A DNA stretch of 64,000 nt from Cerina litoralis (GCA_022008415.1 JAIRBC010000007.1:1-64000); one strand, 5' to 3'; counted from the stretch's first letter, positions 53,148 through 63,647 are shown. Made by a program: numbers and translations. The notes: generated by a model not told the origin, from the letters alone.

Positions 53148-54803
53148 ATGAAACGAAGAAACCTTATAAAAAATTTGGGCCTGATTCCGCTAACAGGATT
53201 TATGGGGCACCTATTACCGTCCAAGGCTTTTGCAGGAGGCCTCACCGATGGTCTTGTCAGGGTAAATGGCCCCGACCAAGACGCGATTGGCTTGGGGGGA
53301 ACAAAATTCGATGGGATTTCAAGGACTGGTATTTATGAAAGATTGGGTGTCCGGCCTGTAGTAAATGGAAGAGGGACAATTACGATCATAGGGGGGTGCC
53401 GATTGCTCCCCGAGGTAGAACATGCTATGCGGGAAGCTACTCTAGACTACGTTGAATTGGACGAATTGATGGACGGGGTCGGCAAGCGCCTGGCAGAGTT
53501 GACAGGTGCCGAATTTGGGATGGTGACCACCGGGGCCACGGGTGCTATGATAATGGCAACTACTGGAATTGTGACCGGGGGAGATCCGGATAAACTATGG
53601 CAGCTTCCGGATCTAACGGGGATGAAAGATGAGGTGATCATCCCAAAATATTCGTGGACGGCGTATGAGTCCGCGGTGAGAGGGGTCGGCGTTAAAATGA
53701 TTACCGTAGATAGCCGCGAGGAACTCGAGGCAGCTTTGGGCCCCCGGACCGCCATGGTACTTGTTTTGGCTGGCCGTAGATCAATGAGGGGTCCGCTTTC
53801 CGTCGCGGAGATTTCCTCGATTACAAAACCGCTCGGTGTTCCTATATTGGTAGATGCGGCCGCCGAAGGATTGCCTGTCCCCAATCCACATATAGAATTA
53901 GGTGCCGATCTTGTAGCGTACAGTGGGGGTAAATATCTCGGTGGACCGCAGTGCGCCGGATTATTAATTGGCCGTAAGGATCTGATAAAAGCGGCATGGG
54001 TCACTAGTTCCCCCCACCACGGTTTTGGCCGAGGATACAAGGTTGGGCGCGAGGAAATCATGGGTATGCTGGTGGCGGTAGAGATGTGGATGAAACGGGA
54101 CCACATAAGGGAAAGGGAGATCTGGACCAATAGATTGGGGTATATCGCCAACCGACTAAATAAAATAGAAGGTGTCCGCTCGACAGTACATCAGCCTAGA
54201 CCAGACCAGTTATCAAATCCGAGTCCATCGTTACTCGTTCAGTGGGATATGGCAAAGATCCCACTTGAAGGCCATGAAGTTGAAGATTTACTGTGGAATG
54301 CCAATCCAAGAGTAGCCGTTAGCGGTTCGGGAAGCTTTCTGCCGTTTCCTCCCAACACAAAGCCGAACATAAGGATCAATACATCCCAACTTAAGGATGG
54401 GGAGGAAAAAACAATTGCCGATAGGGTCTTCGAAGTATTGTCCGATCCACCAACTTTAAAAAGGACTGTGGTTAAACCTGCATTTGACATTAGCGGTGAA
54501 TGGGATCTTACAATCAAATTTGCTGCCGGAATTTCAAAACAGACTTTTGTTTTTTCGCAAAAAGACAATGATCTAGCGGGAACTCATTATGCAAGTTACG
54601 CAACAAGGGAATTAAAAGGTAATATCCAAGGGAATGAAATTCTGATACGCAGCTCGTATACTTTAAATGGGGTACGACTGAATTTTACATTTACGGGAAG
54701 CGTACGGGAGAATCTGAAAATGGAGGGCGATGTGAGCCTCAGTGAATATGGAGAAGCCAAATGGAGTGCTATACGCAGGGAATATACTTCAGCTAACCAA
54801 TAA
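53148..54803 (+). CDS. Tat-signal PLP-dependent enzyme (SelA/DgaE-like) with extra C-terminal domain
   Basis: A 551-residue protein. The N-terminus is a twin-arginine signal (KRRNLIKNLGLIPLTGFMGH). Residues about 60-440 form a fold-type I PLP enzyme close to selenocysteine synthase/D-glucosaminate-6-phosphate ammonia lyase-like proteins. The Schiff-base lysine is Lys262 in AYSGGKYLGGPQCAG. VDAAAEGLP supplies the Asp for the pyridine nitrogen. The last 100 residues (from FDISGEWDLTIKFAAG) form a separate beta-rich domain. A PLP enzyme sent across the membrane is uncommon. It is not SelA: there is no selB or selenocysteine tRNA near. A permease gene, now broken, lies 62 nt downstream. Confidence 0.85.
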   Translation: MKRRNLIKNLGLIPLTGFMGHLLPSKAFAGGLTDGLVRVNGPDQDAIGLGGTKFDGISRTGIYERLGVRPVVNGRGTITIIGGCRLLPEVEHAMREATLDYVELDELMDGVGKRLAELTGAEFGMVTTGATGAMIMATTGIVTGGDPDKLWQLPDLTGMKDEVIIPKYSWTAYESAVRGVGVKMITVDSREELEAALGPRTAMVLVLAGRRSMRGPLSVAEISSITKPLGVPILVDAAAEGLPVPNPHIELGADLVAYSGGKYLGGPQCAGLLIGRKDLIKAAWVTSSPHHGFGRGYKVGREEIMGMLVAVEMWMKRDHIREREIWTNRLGYIANRLNKIEGVRSTVHQPRPDQLSNPSPSLLVQWDMAKIPLEGHEVEDLLWNANPRVAVSGSGSFLPFPPNTKPNIRINTSQLKDGEEKTIADRVFEVLSDPPTLKRTVVKPAFDISGEWDLTIKFAAGISKQTFVFSQKDNDLAGTHYASYATRELKGNIQGNEILIRSSYTLNGVRLNFTFTGSVRENLKMEGDVSLSEYGEAKWSAIRREYTSANQ

Positions 54804-54865
54804 AAAGCACAGACTTTCATGGAAAATCCTTCCTTGAATCACAAACGAATTGTTAGAATACGCAG

Positions 54866-56331
54866 ATGAACTGGATACAACCTGTCGATCCGTTAAATAG
54901 TCTCACTTTATCACTATTGATGGCTTTGTTGCCAATCCTTGCCATTTTTTGGGCACTGGCCATAAAAAAAATGAAGGGCCATAAGGCAAGTCTTTTGGCC
55001 ACTTTAACGGCCATACTGGTAGCGACCGTTGTTTACGGAATGCCGGTAAGGCTCGCTCTTCTGTCATTTGGACACGGTGTTTTGTACGGTTTGTTCCCAA
55101 TCTGCTGGATCGTGATTACGGTCATCTTTTTATTTAACATAATTGTAAAGAGCGGGCAATTCGAGGTAATTAAATATTCAATGGCTTCCATTACCTCCGA
55201 TAGAAGGCTGCAGGCCTTATTGATCGCTTTTTCGTTCGGCTCGTTCTTGGAAGGGACCGCGGGTTTTGGGGCCCCCGTTGCCATAACGGCGGCCATGTTG
55301 GTGAGTTTGGGCTTCAATGCGTTTTATGCAGCGGGTATATGCTTGATTGCCAATACGGCCCCCGTTGCATTTGGGGCGATCGGAATTCCAATAACGGTGG
55401 CCGCGCAGGTTTCGGGACTTCCCGAAATGGCCATTTCCCAATTGGTCGGTAGGACGCTTCCCATTTTATCGCTCATTCTCCCGTTTTATTTGATTGTATT
55501 GATATCTGGGTTTAAAAGATCCATAGAAGTGCTGCCGGCCATATTGATGACCGGGATCTCGTTCGCATTTTTGCAATGGTTCTCATCCAATTATCTGGGT
55601 CCGGCGCTTCCTGATATTATAGCTGGCATTGGATCGATTATCTGCCTGACCGTTTTCTTGAGATTTTGGAAACCAAAAACGATATGGCGGTTTAAGAACG
55701 AGCCCGCCCCGGTTATAAGTACAGAGATCAAGTATTCGAACAGGCAAATATTCAAGGCTTGGTCGCCATTCATTTTATTGACGGTCCTGATCATTGCCTG
55801 GGGTCTAGGCCCGGTTAAAGCGGTCCTAGATTCTTTGGGGTCGATCAGATTTGCAATTCCGGGGCTGGACAATATAATTATAGACAATGAGGGCCAATTG
55901 GTTCCGCACGTATATAAATTCAATTTTTTATCCGCTGCAGGAACCGCAATACTGCTTACGGCCTTATTGACCGTTCCGATTACAGGTATGAAGCTTAATG
56001 CTGGGATGAAGTTGTTCGCCACTACTTTGGGCCAATTGAAATTTCCGATACCTCCTCGAATGCACTGTTCGACAAGCTCCAATATGCAACGGCCACTTCT
56101 ATTGGTGTGGATCCCTTGGTGACCGTGGCTGCCAATTCCTCTGGGGGGGTAGTGGGCAAGATGATATCCCCCCAGTCCATAGCAGTGGGGACCGCCTCGG
56201 TGGGGTTGGTCGGGAAGGAGGCCGAGCTTTTTCGTTTTACGGTTAAACACAGTTTGATTATGCTTTTATTGATATGTTTGATAACGTTTGCGCAGGCATA
56301 TTACGTAAAATGGCTAATTCCGGTTTATTGA
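54866..56331 (+). pseudogene. lctP: L-lactate permease, broken by internal deletion and frameshift
   Basis: A LctP-family permease with about 10 membrane segments. The first 394 codons (to about 56046) read normally (SFGSFLEGTAGFGAPVAITA, APVAFGAIGIPITVAAQVSG). After LGQLKFP the frame changes: the original frame runs into a stop at 56122 after unrelated residues. The family sequence resumes at [20 protein letters not shown] in another frame (56047 on), then [20 protein letters not shown] and [14 protein letters not shown]. In the family about 50 residues, ending in LTGS, separate these two blocks. They are missing here, so a deletion of about 150 nt that is not a multiple of 3 took place. Confidence 0.85.
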
Positions 56332-56592
56332 CCTAATGGAATTGAAACGTTTGATTGCGCCATACCTTCTTGTAATGATTACATTTCCTTACCTGTAAAA
56401 CAAAACCTCATAGGCAACTTTTTCTTTATTTTGGAATCGGAGATTTTTATTTTATCCTAATGGGAAATCGTCAATTTGCATCTACCCTAATCCAGTTTCT
56501 CAGCAACTACCTCGAAAGGGTCAATTTTTTTGTTTAATGAGTACGTCTTGTTTTTCCTATAAGGGTATTTTTATATTATTAATAATAATCTA
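56332..56592. other. Intergenic region, nothing recognised
   Basis: AT-rich DNA after the broken permease. No convincing terminator hairpin, promoter or gene found. Confidence 0.4.
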
Positions 56593-56772
56593 ATGGATTT
56601 TTATATGTACTTAATTATCATGTTTATATGTGGGTTTACCACTGGTATAATAACCCTGATATTGCTTGTTCCAAACAATAGGGAAGCCGAAGACCAGATT
56701 GAAGAATACCTTTCTGAGCAATACAACAGCCAGAAGGCAGAAATGGGTAGGGGAAAAGTCCTTAAATTTTGA
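56593..56772 (+). CDS. Small single-span membrane protein, unknown function
   Basis: A 59-residue frame starting MDFYMYLIIMFICGFTTGI. Residues about 4-27 form one hydrophobic helix ending with LILLVP, followed by a charged, Gln- and Glu-rich tail (NREAEDQIEEYLSEQYNSQK). The composition is protein-like and the AT-rich DNA upstream could hold a promoter. I know no family. It might also be a chance frame. Confidence 0.45.
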   Translation: MDFYMYLIIMFICGFTTGIITLILLVPNNREAEDQIEEYLSEQYNSQKAEMGRGKVLKF

Positions 56773-57202
56773 AAGGGAAAAAGTATCAGAAAATAGGTAC
56801 AGTTACAAATTTTGGAATACGAGAAAACCAAATATTCTTTAAGCTCTATTCCATTTACCCAGCAGTAAAAAATTCGAAGAGAATTTTTGTAGCCCATCAC
56901 TTAAATTAAATAATATTAATAACACGTAGAAATGGAGGCAATCCTTATTGCACGGAGTGTGCAATTTTTGATAAAAAAATACTAGTGTAGACTTCGAATT
57001 TCAACGTGGCGGACCAATTCCCTTAACTTAATCAATAGAGACTTTGATGGGGATAAACTATCCGCGAAATTTAACTTAAATGAGGTAATTATAAGGTTAA
57101 TTGGACAAACCGATCTGAAGAGTTCCTGCTAACTTTAACGATGTAGATGTCAAGCGACCAGCATCTTTAAAAAATTTGTCGTGAACCTAAAATTACCTAA
57201 CA
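56773..57202. other. Intergenic region, nothing recognised
   Basis: About 430 nt before the DUF2383 gene. Short frames lack recognisable content. No clear TAnnTTTG box near the gene start. Confidence 0.4.
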
Positions 57203-57652
57203 ATGAGTACTTATAGAGAGGAAATAGGAGAAAAATTAAACGCCCTTTTAGAAAAGACATACGATGCCGAAAAGGGTTACAAAAAGGCCGCGGAAAAGGC
57301 AAAACAAGCTAACCTAAAGGCATTCTTTGAGAGAAAATCCAAACAGCGGAATGTATTTGGACATGACCTGAAGTCAGAATTGGTATCTTATGGACAAGAA
57401 CCCGATAAGGGGGGCAGTGCCACCGGTTCCATGCATCGTGCGTGGATGGACGTAAAGGCCCTTTTTTCTGGGGATAATGACGAATCCATGCTGGAAGCGG
57501 CCATTACCGGGGAAAATGCCGCGGTCAATGAATACAAGGATGTATTACAGGAGGTAAATCTTCCACCGAGTACAACTACGCTATTGACCCAACAGATGGG
57601 TAAAATAAAAAATGATCTTTCCGTGATTAAAAATTTGGAAGATCTAGCCTAA
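57203..57652 (+). CDS. PA2169/DUF2383-type four-helix-bundle protein
   Basis: A 149-residue helical protein of the ferritin-like DUF2383 family. Features include LNALLEKTYDAEKGYKKAAE at the start, RNVFGHDLKSELVSYGQEPD in the middle and AITGENAAVNEYKDVLQEVN near the end. Members are common in stress or biofilm gene sets; the function is unknown. It is the first gene of the right-end stress-like region and has its own terminator. Confidence 0.92.
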   Translation: MSTYREEIGEKLNALLEKTYDAEKGYKKAAEKAKQANLKAFFERKSKQRNVFGHDLKSELVSYGQEPDKGGSATGSMHRAWMDVKALFSGDNDESMLEAAITGENAAVNEYKDVLQEVNLPPSTTTLLTQQMGKIKNDLSVIKNLEDLA

Positions 57653-57680
57653 TGCGTAGTCATAGCAAATAGAGTGATAA

Positions 57681-57708
57681 AGACCAACCTCAAGGGGTTG
57701 GTTTTTTC
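57681..57708 (+). terminator. Intrinsic terminator after the DUF2383 gene
   Basis: 7-bp stem accaacc/ggttggt (57683-57689, 57696-57702) and a run of six T. Confidence 0.85.
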
Positions 57709-57868
57709 CTATTTGTTATCTACCCTATTTCAATTTAATTATATTTAATGGGATCAAGGCGAATAAAATCTATGTGCAGATCGTACCGACAAAATCAAGG
57801 GGAGGTTTTATAAATAATTGTACCCATTTTAATTATTTTATTATCAGTCAATTATAAAATTTTGAGAT

Positions 57869-58000
57869 ATGAAAAAAATATTAAGGGCCATTTTAGCTGG
57901 GTGGGGAGCCAAGAAAATCGGAGGTGGAAAGTGTGGATGTATAGGGGTTGTTGTTGTATTTCTTATCCTTTACTGGTTGCTAGGATATGTTTTCAATTAA
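57869..58000 (+). CDS. Small glycine-rich single-span membrane protein
   Basis: A 43-residue frame: MKKILRAILAGWGAKKIGGG, then KCGCIGVVVVFLILYWLLGY and VFN. It has a basic N-terminus, a glycine-rich hinge with two cysteines, and one hydrophobic helix. A strong terminator hairpin begins 4 nt after its stop, which supports it as a real gene. I do not know the family. Confidence 0.65.
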   Translation: MKKILRAILAGWGAKKIGGGKCGCIGVVVVFLILYWLLGYVFN

Positions 58001-58045
58001 AAAAAATCCGGCGGGTTATTCATTTAGCCCGCCGGATTTCCTTTT
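58001..58045. terminator. Strong bidirectional terminator
   Basis: A perfect 12-bp stem aaatccggcggg/cccgccggattt (58004-58015, 58028-58039). T-rich sequence follows on the plus strand and an A run precedes it (T run on the minus strand). It lies between two convergent small genes and can serve both. Confidence 0.9.
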
Positions 58046-58068
58046 AATATTACTTTTTTAATCGTTCC

Positions 58069-58602
<534 letters not shown>

Positions 58603-59136
58603 TTAATTATCCTCATTATTGTCATTTTTTGCCAGAGGATGACCTATTTCTCCCAGCCCTACAATTTTTATGATATTCGCTACGGTGTTGTAGAGCATAA
58701 GAACAACCACGATAAGCCCCGAACTTAAAATGCTCGAAATCGCCAAAGAGATATAGTAGACCGTGTTAAACCAGTTATTCGGGACGCTGTCCGATTCTGT
58801 TATGGGTAAATTGAACAATAAAAAAGATATGATAGCGGCGACAAACACAACGGTATCCAGCCGGGCGATTTGCAATACATACCTGTAATGATCTTTTTTC
58901 AATTTGGTTTTTGCATTGGCACTAACCGCCAATAAAGTCAGTAACAAGGCTAGGATGGTGGCCGATGCCAGGGCGACCGTATTGCAAATGGTGTTCATGC
59001 CGTCCAAAGAATTTTTTATGAGTACCTTGGCCTCGTAGCCGCTCAATTTGCCTAGCAGTAAAGTACCGGATAAAATAACGATAAGGGAAATTGCTCCTCC
59101 GGTCAGGGCTCTTTTTGTGTATTTACTGATCTTCAT
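58603..59136 (-). CDS. Four-helix membrane protein, unknown function
   Basis: A 177-residue protein with four membrane segments: GGAISLIVILSGTLLLG, ICNTVALASATILALLLTLL, LDTVVFVAAIISFLLFNL and ISLAISSILSSGLIVVVLML. The N- and C-termini are charged, the latter ending in DNNEDN. I do not recognise the family. It is near stress-type genes and has no close partner. Confidence 0.75.
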   Translation of the reverse strand: MKISKYTKRALTGGAISLIVILSGTLLLGKLSGYEAKVLIKNSLDGMNTICNTVALASATILALLLTLLAVSANAKTKLKKDHYRYVLQIARLDTVVFVAAIISFLLFNLPITESDSVPNNWFNTVYYISLAISSILSSGLIVVVLMLYNTVANIIKIVGLGEIGHPLAKNDNNEDN

Positions 59137-59310
59137 CTTACAATAGTGCTAAAATTCTACGAATTTGGTCAAGGTCCAAAATTGGGTATTTTAGACGGTT
59201 CGTTCTTTCTGCGATTTGGCAATCATATATCCGTAGATTTAGACAAGCGGATAGAATTATATTTTGTATTTTCCCCAAACCAGTTGATCCGTACCCTAAG
59301 CCAATAAATT

Positions 59311-59757
59311 ATGCCATTTAAAACCTTGAACGTAATCCTTGCCGATGATGATGAGGATGATAGACTCCTTTTTAAGGATGCAATGGATCAAATAACCATA
59401 AAGACCAAATTGATTATATTCAACAACGGCCAAGAGTTGATGGACTATTTATTGAAACCAGAGGTAATATTGCCCCAGTTGATTTTTTTGGATTTAAACA
59501 TGCCTATTAAAAATGGGATGCAATGTTTAAACGAGATTCGAAAAAACAATCGGCTAAGAAATCTCATCGTTGCCATATACTCCACCTCGTCCTCCGAAAA
59601 AGATATTGAGGACACTTTTGTGCACGGGGCAAACATTTATATTAACAAGCCCAATAGTTTTAAGGAACTCAAGGACGTTGTAAAAAAGGTGCTTCAGATT
59701 AATTGGCAATATCAGACTTCCAATTTGGATATAGAAAAGTTTTTACTTCGGATTTAA
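59311..59757 (+). CDS. Single-domain response regulator
   Basis: A 148-residue receiver domain with no output domain. The acidic pocket is DDDEDD at residues 12-17, the phosphoacceptor is Asp61 (FLDLNMP), Thr/Ser is in YSTSS and Lys in NKP. It resembles Rcp1-type regulators that work with phytochrome-like kinases. A second regulator and a PAS histidine kinase lie 1-4 kb away on the other strand. It may pass phosphate on or be a sink. Confidence 0.92.
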   Translation: MPFKTLNVILADDDEDDRLLFKDAMDQITIKTKLIIFNNGQELMDYLLKPEVILPQLIFLDLNMPIKNGMQCLNEIRKNNRLRNLIVAIYSTSSSEKDIEDTFVHGANIYINKPNSFKELKDVVKKVLQINWQYQTSNLDIEKFLLRI

Positions 59758-59972
59758 ATCCCCTCAACCCCAATTTATTGCCCGGTTATCTTTCCACTGA
59801 TGAATTCTATAGGTATCGTTTTGGGTTGCGACAAAAAATGTCCCAAAAGCCGCTATTTATTTCCATTCCGGTCGATGACAAGCCCTAAGGTTCCACAAGG
59901 TTTCGTCATCCCTTCAATTAGGAATAGATAAAATAGTTCCCTTTTGGGACATCAATATTAAATTAAGAATGT

Positions 59973-60158
59973 TTACCAGGAATCGATCTCTGCTTTAAGC
60001 TCTTCTTTGGTCTTGCCCGTCTTTTCCTGCAGCCGGCCCATCATCTCGTCAAATTTTCCTTCGGAATACTTGAGGTCATCATCGGTAAGATCACCGTATT
60101 TTTGTTTAAATTTTCCCTTAACCTGTTTCCATTTTCCTTCTAATTGATCACTGTTCAT
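59973..60158 (-). CDS. CsbD-family stress protein
   Basis: A 61-residue protein with the CsbD signature: MNSDQLEGKWKQVKGKFKQK, followed by YGDLTDDDLKYSEGKFDEMM and the final LQEKTGKTKEELKAEID. Such small proteins are induced by general stress in many bacteria. Function unknown. Confidence 0.95.
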   Translation of the reverse strand: MNSDQLEGKWKQVKGKFKQKYGDLTDDDLKYSEGKFDEMMGRLQEKTGKTKEELKAEIDSW

Positions 60159-60540
60159 AAGTTCTTAGCTTTAAATTTAAGTTTCTATTTTCTATTACCG
60201 TAAAAATAAAGTACAGGTCCTTGTAAGGCTGATCGTATCGCTACTATTGTTGATCCAAAAAAATGCTCGGTATTGGATTGGGTTTTCCCCTTGGGATTGG
60301 TCCAAAAGTCCATCAGTTGAAAAATCTTGGCGCTTACAAATAAAGTTAAAATGTTACCTGGGAAGCTAAATTGTTGGTCTATAAAGGATAGAAAGAATAG
60401 TTGCCCGTGATGACCTGACAAAATATCCGAGCGAACAGCATTGTTTTGTCAAGGGAAAAATATTTAAAGCACTTCAATGTCCCGGTATTATGCAGAAAAT
60501 GGAAAACCGCATGCACGGTGTTCAAAAACCATCAGTGACA
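60159..60540. other. Intergenic region, no supported gene
   Basis: About 380 nt between CsbD and a response regulator gene. A 78-codon minus-strand frame (60185-60421) shows no motif or credible start context, so I do not call it. Confidence 0.4.
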
Positions 60541-61005
60541 CTACTTGTCCTTTTGCTCTTTGCCATTCAACAAAAACTCTGCCCTGGATAATGGCGTGTC
60601 TTTAATGGTCGATCCGGTCTTTATGGTTTTGAGCATCATATCCTGTAGTTGCCGAAAACCTGTAGGCTTTTTAAGATAACCATTGGCCCCAAGCAAATAG
60701 GCCTTTTCCATATCCCTTTCAGAAGCGGAAGTGGAATAAATTGTGACAAAATAATTGGTGTCGGCTATCTTTTCGCGCAAATACTTTAGGCAATCCAATC
60801 CCGAAATAATCGGCATGTTTAAATCCAAAAATACGATCGTAGGAATGGCAAGATCAATTTTTTCCATATAATCCATGAACTGATGCCCACTCTCTAGTAG
60901 AAGCAATTCTGCCTGAAGTTTAAGGTTTTGGAAGGCATCGGAGAAGATATCCCGATCATCTGGATCATCATCTACCAAAATAATCTTTTTAAATGTATTT
61001 TCCAT
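60541..61005 (-). CDS. Single-domain response regulator
   Basis: A 154-residue receiver domain. The acidic pocket is VDDDPDD (residues 11-17), the phosphoacceptor is Asp61 (FLDLNMP), with YSTSA and KKP later. The tail (PLSRAEFLLNGKEQKDK) is short and has no output domain. Its gene lies 85 nt downstream of the histidine kinase gene on the same strand, so the two probably form a pair. Confidence 0.92.
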   Translation of the reverse strand: MENTFKKIILVDDDPDDRDIFSDAFQNLKLQAELLLLESGHQFMDYMEKIDLAIPTIVFLDLNMPIISGLDCLKYLREKIADTNYFVTIYSTSASERDMEKAYLLGANGYLKKPTGFRQLQDMMLKTIKTGSTIKDTPLSRAEFLLNGKEQKDK

Positions 61006-61090
61006 TTGGTCGATTTCAATCTAATCACCGTATAGGATTCAAAAATAGGTACAAAACCGAAATTTAAAAACACTATTTACGATAAATCTT

Positions 61091-63625
61091 CTAAGGTTTT
61101 TTAACATAGGGAATCGGCAGATAAATGGTAAATGTAGAACCCTCTCCGCTGTTGTTTTTGGCGGTAATGAACCCCTTGTGGTTTACTATTATTTTTTTAA
61201 CGATGGATAACCCTATACCTGTGCCTTCGTACTCGTGTTTTCCATGCAAGCGCTGAAAAACTTCGAAGATCTTGTCCTCCATTCCCGCTGCAATTCCGAT
61301 TCCGTTATCCCTTACGGTAATTTTGTGATACGAAGCTTCCGTCAATCCGTAATCATTCAGGGTATTTCCGTCCACTTGGCCCCAATTAATGTTGATCCTG
61401 GGAGGCCTGTCGGGATACGAAAATTTTAGAGCGTTTCCGATCAAGTTGCTAAAGACCTGGGTTAACTGAAAAGGAACCGCGGCGATAATAGGCAAGCGCG
61501 ACCTTGTAACTTTGGAGTTTTTATTTTCAATAATCACCGATAAATTTTCCAGGACCTGTTCTACGATAAGGTTTAAATCGGTCGGTTCTAACTTTGCACC
61601 TTCTTTATACGTCCTTGAAAAGGATAACAAATCATCGATCAGGGTGCGCATTCTCGATGCGGATAAGGTAATCTTATCGAAATATTTTTTGGTGGTCTCG
61701 CTTAAATTCAGTTGTTCCTGTTCCAATATTCTGGAGGTGAACATCTGGATTTTTCGCAGAGGTTCCTGCAAGTCATGACTAGAGACATAAGCGAAGGACT
61801 CCAGTTCGTCATTGGCGTTCTCCAGTTTTTTTATGGATTGTTCCAGCCTTTCATTGGAGCTTTGCAACAGTCCCGTGCGCTCGTTGACCTGTTTTTCCAG
61901 TTCTCTCGAAAAGTTCAACAACTTTTCCTTGGCCAAAACCTGATCCGTAACATCTGTAACCGTTATCATGACCCCGGTAACTTTGTCATCTAGTTCTTTG
62001 AGAGGCAAATAGTTGTAATTTATATAAAATTCAATATTCTCTCCGTTCTTTGCGACGACAGCCTTGGATTCTTTATTTCGGATAGGGTTGCCAGTTGCAA
62101 TCACACTTCCTAGCTCGGCTGGGTATTGTTGGTCCTTGAGTTCAGGAAAAACGTCGATTATCCTTTTCCCTATGACCTCGGTGAACGTCCTTCGCCAAAA
62201 ATGATTTAACATTTTTTCGTTGGCCATTTCAATTTTTAAATCTTTCCCCCTTAAAATTGCCATGGCAATTGGCGACTGTAAAACCAGGTTTCGAAATTGG
62301 TTTTCATGCTCCTTCAAAATATTCCTGGCCACAATATAATCGGTAACCTCATTGGCAACCAGCATAATTTCCTGGGTCTCCTCATTTTCCAAATTAATGG
62401 GGTATAGAATAAAATCGAAATATGAATTTTGAATTTTACCTTTGCGTTTTATAGAAACTTTAAATTCGGTGCCACGTACCGATTTTTGTTTTTGCTCCAC
62501 TTCTTTGAACAAGGGTGCAATATCAGGTTTCATCTCGGGCAACACTTTAAAAATGTTCTGTCCCAAAAACTTGTCGGCGTGTTTGTCCAGCGCCCTGAGC
62601 ACCGAATTATTGGCCATTTCTACCCTGTATGTGCTTCCTTTGAATATAGCGATACCCACGGGTGCGTTTTGGACTATATTCCTAAACTGCTTCTCCTCAT
62701 TTCGGATTTTCTCGTAGGCATCCTGTAATTCTTTCTCAGCTTCTACCTTCTGGGTGACATCCTGGAGGATACCATTAAATCGGATTGCCTTATTGTTTTC
62801 GCCAAACCAGGCCCTGCCAAGGGCATGTACAATTTTAATTTCCTTATTCTTTTTATTTTGTATGGAATAGGTAATATCGTATTTGCCATCATTTGCACCG
62901 TTCAGTGCTGCGTTTATTTCTTTTGTTACCCGAGCCTGATCGGAAGGTATTATCGCTTTGAGAGCTATTTGCAGGTCCATTTCACTTTTCCGAGGTATGC
63001 CAAACCAACTTTTGAGCCGTTGGTTACCAGAGAATTTATTGGTAATGGGGTTGTAATCCCAGGTGCTCAATTCGGCCGCGTTGATCGCAAATGCCAACTG
63101 ATTTTCGCTTTCTTCAAGTTTTTTGAGATTCAATACCGCTTTTGTTGTTTCGGTACAGGTTACCAAAACACCCCCTACGTTTTCGTCGTCCCCAAGTAGC
63201 GCACTGTAGCTAAAGGTCCAATATACGTCTTCCATTTTACCATTGCGGTAAATTGGAATGAGCTGGTCCTCCATCCAGATAGGTTTCCCTGTATTCCAAA
63301 CTTGGTCTATTAACGGCTTTATAGTGCCCCAGATTTCTGGCCATGCTCGCTCTCCCTTTTGGCCTAGTATAATGGGATGTTTGCCTTCCTTGCCCAAACT
63401 GGGGCGGTAAGCGTCATTATAAAAACAGAGTAGGGATTCTCCCCACCAGATAAATTTTGGGAATGCCGTCCTCAGCATTGATCCTATCGCAAATTTTAGG
63501 GAGACCGGCCAATTTTCGGGACTCCCTAAAGAGGTGGAGGACCAGTCCTTTTCCCGTATCAATCTGCCCATTTCACCACCTGCCTGAAGAAATTTTGGCG
63601 ATTTTTGGGTTTTATTGACTTTCAT
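61091..63625 (-). CDS. Multi-PAS sensor histidine kinase
   Basis: An 844-residue soluble kinase without membrane segments. An N-terminal PAS-like domain (about 15-170; SLGSPENWPVSLKFAIGSML) is followed by three more PAS/PAC units (about 170-300, 310-435, 440-560). A coiled coil and the HisKA domain follow (ESFAYVSSHDLQEPLRKIQM, His near residue 617). The HATPase has NLIGNALKFSYPD, RDNGIGIAAGMEDKIFEVF and GTGIGLSIVKKI. It resembles the phytochrome-like and SpkA-type kinases found with Rcp1-type regulators, but no GAF-PHY part is seen. The PAS ligand is unknown. It is flanked by two single-domain regulator genes on the same strand. Confidence 0.95.
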   Translation of the reverse strand: MKVNKTQKSPKFLQAGGEMGRLIREKDWSSTSLGSPENWPVSLKFAIGSMLRTAFPKFIWWGESLLCFYNDAYRPSLGKEGKHPIILGQKGERAWPEIWGTIKPLIDQVWNTGKPIWMEDQLIPIYRNGKMEDVYWTFSYSALLGDDENVGGVLVTCTETTKAVLNLKKLEESENQLAFAINAAELSTWDYNPITNKFSGNQRLKSWFGIPRKSEMDLQIALKAIIPSDQARVTKEINAALNGANDGKYDITYSIQNKKNKEIKIVHALGRAWFGENNKAIRFNGILQDVTQKVEAEKELQDAYEKIRNEEKQFRNIVQNAPVGIAIFKGSTYRVEMANNSVLRALDKHADKFLGQNIFKVLPEMKPDIAPLFKEVEQKQKSVRGTEFKVSIKRKGKIQNSYFDFILYPINLENEETQEIMLVANEVTDYIVARNILKEHENQFRNLVLQSPIAMAILRGKDLKIEMANEKMLNHFWRRTFTEVIGKRIIDVFPELKDQQYPAELGSVIATGNPIRNKESKAVVAKNGENIEFYINYNYLPLKELDDKVTGVMITVTDVTDQVLAKEKLLNFSRELEKQVNERTGLLQSSNERLEQSIKKLENANDELESFAYVSSHDLQEPLRKIQMFTSRILEQEQLNLSETTKKYFDKITLSASRMRTLIDDLLSFSRTYKEGAKLEPTDLNLIVEQVLENLSVIIENKNSKVTRSRLPIIAAVPFQLTQVFSNLIGNALKFSYPDRPPRININWGQVDGNTLNDYGLTEASYHKITVRDNGIGIAAGMEDKIFEVFQRLHGKHEYEGTGIGLSIVKKIIVNHKGFITAKNNSGEGSTFTIYLPIPYVKKP

Positions 63626-63647
63626 CCTATTTCAATATTGTATTTGC

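Noticed and set aside
53148-54803. Selenocysteine synthase (SelA)
   Set aside because: It has a Tat signal and an extra C-terminal domain, with no selB, selD or selenocysteine tRNA in the neighbourhood.
59703-59888. A 61-codon plus-strand frame overlapping the end of the response regulator gene
   Set aside because: It overlaps the regulator by about 55 nt, has no recognisable content and no promoter.
60185-60421. A 78-codon minus-strand frame between CsbD and the response regulator
   Set aside because: It has no motif and an aromatic- and Phe-rich composition seen in chance frames of AT-rich DNA.
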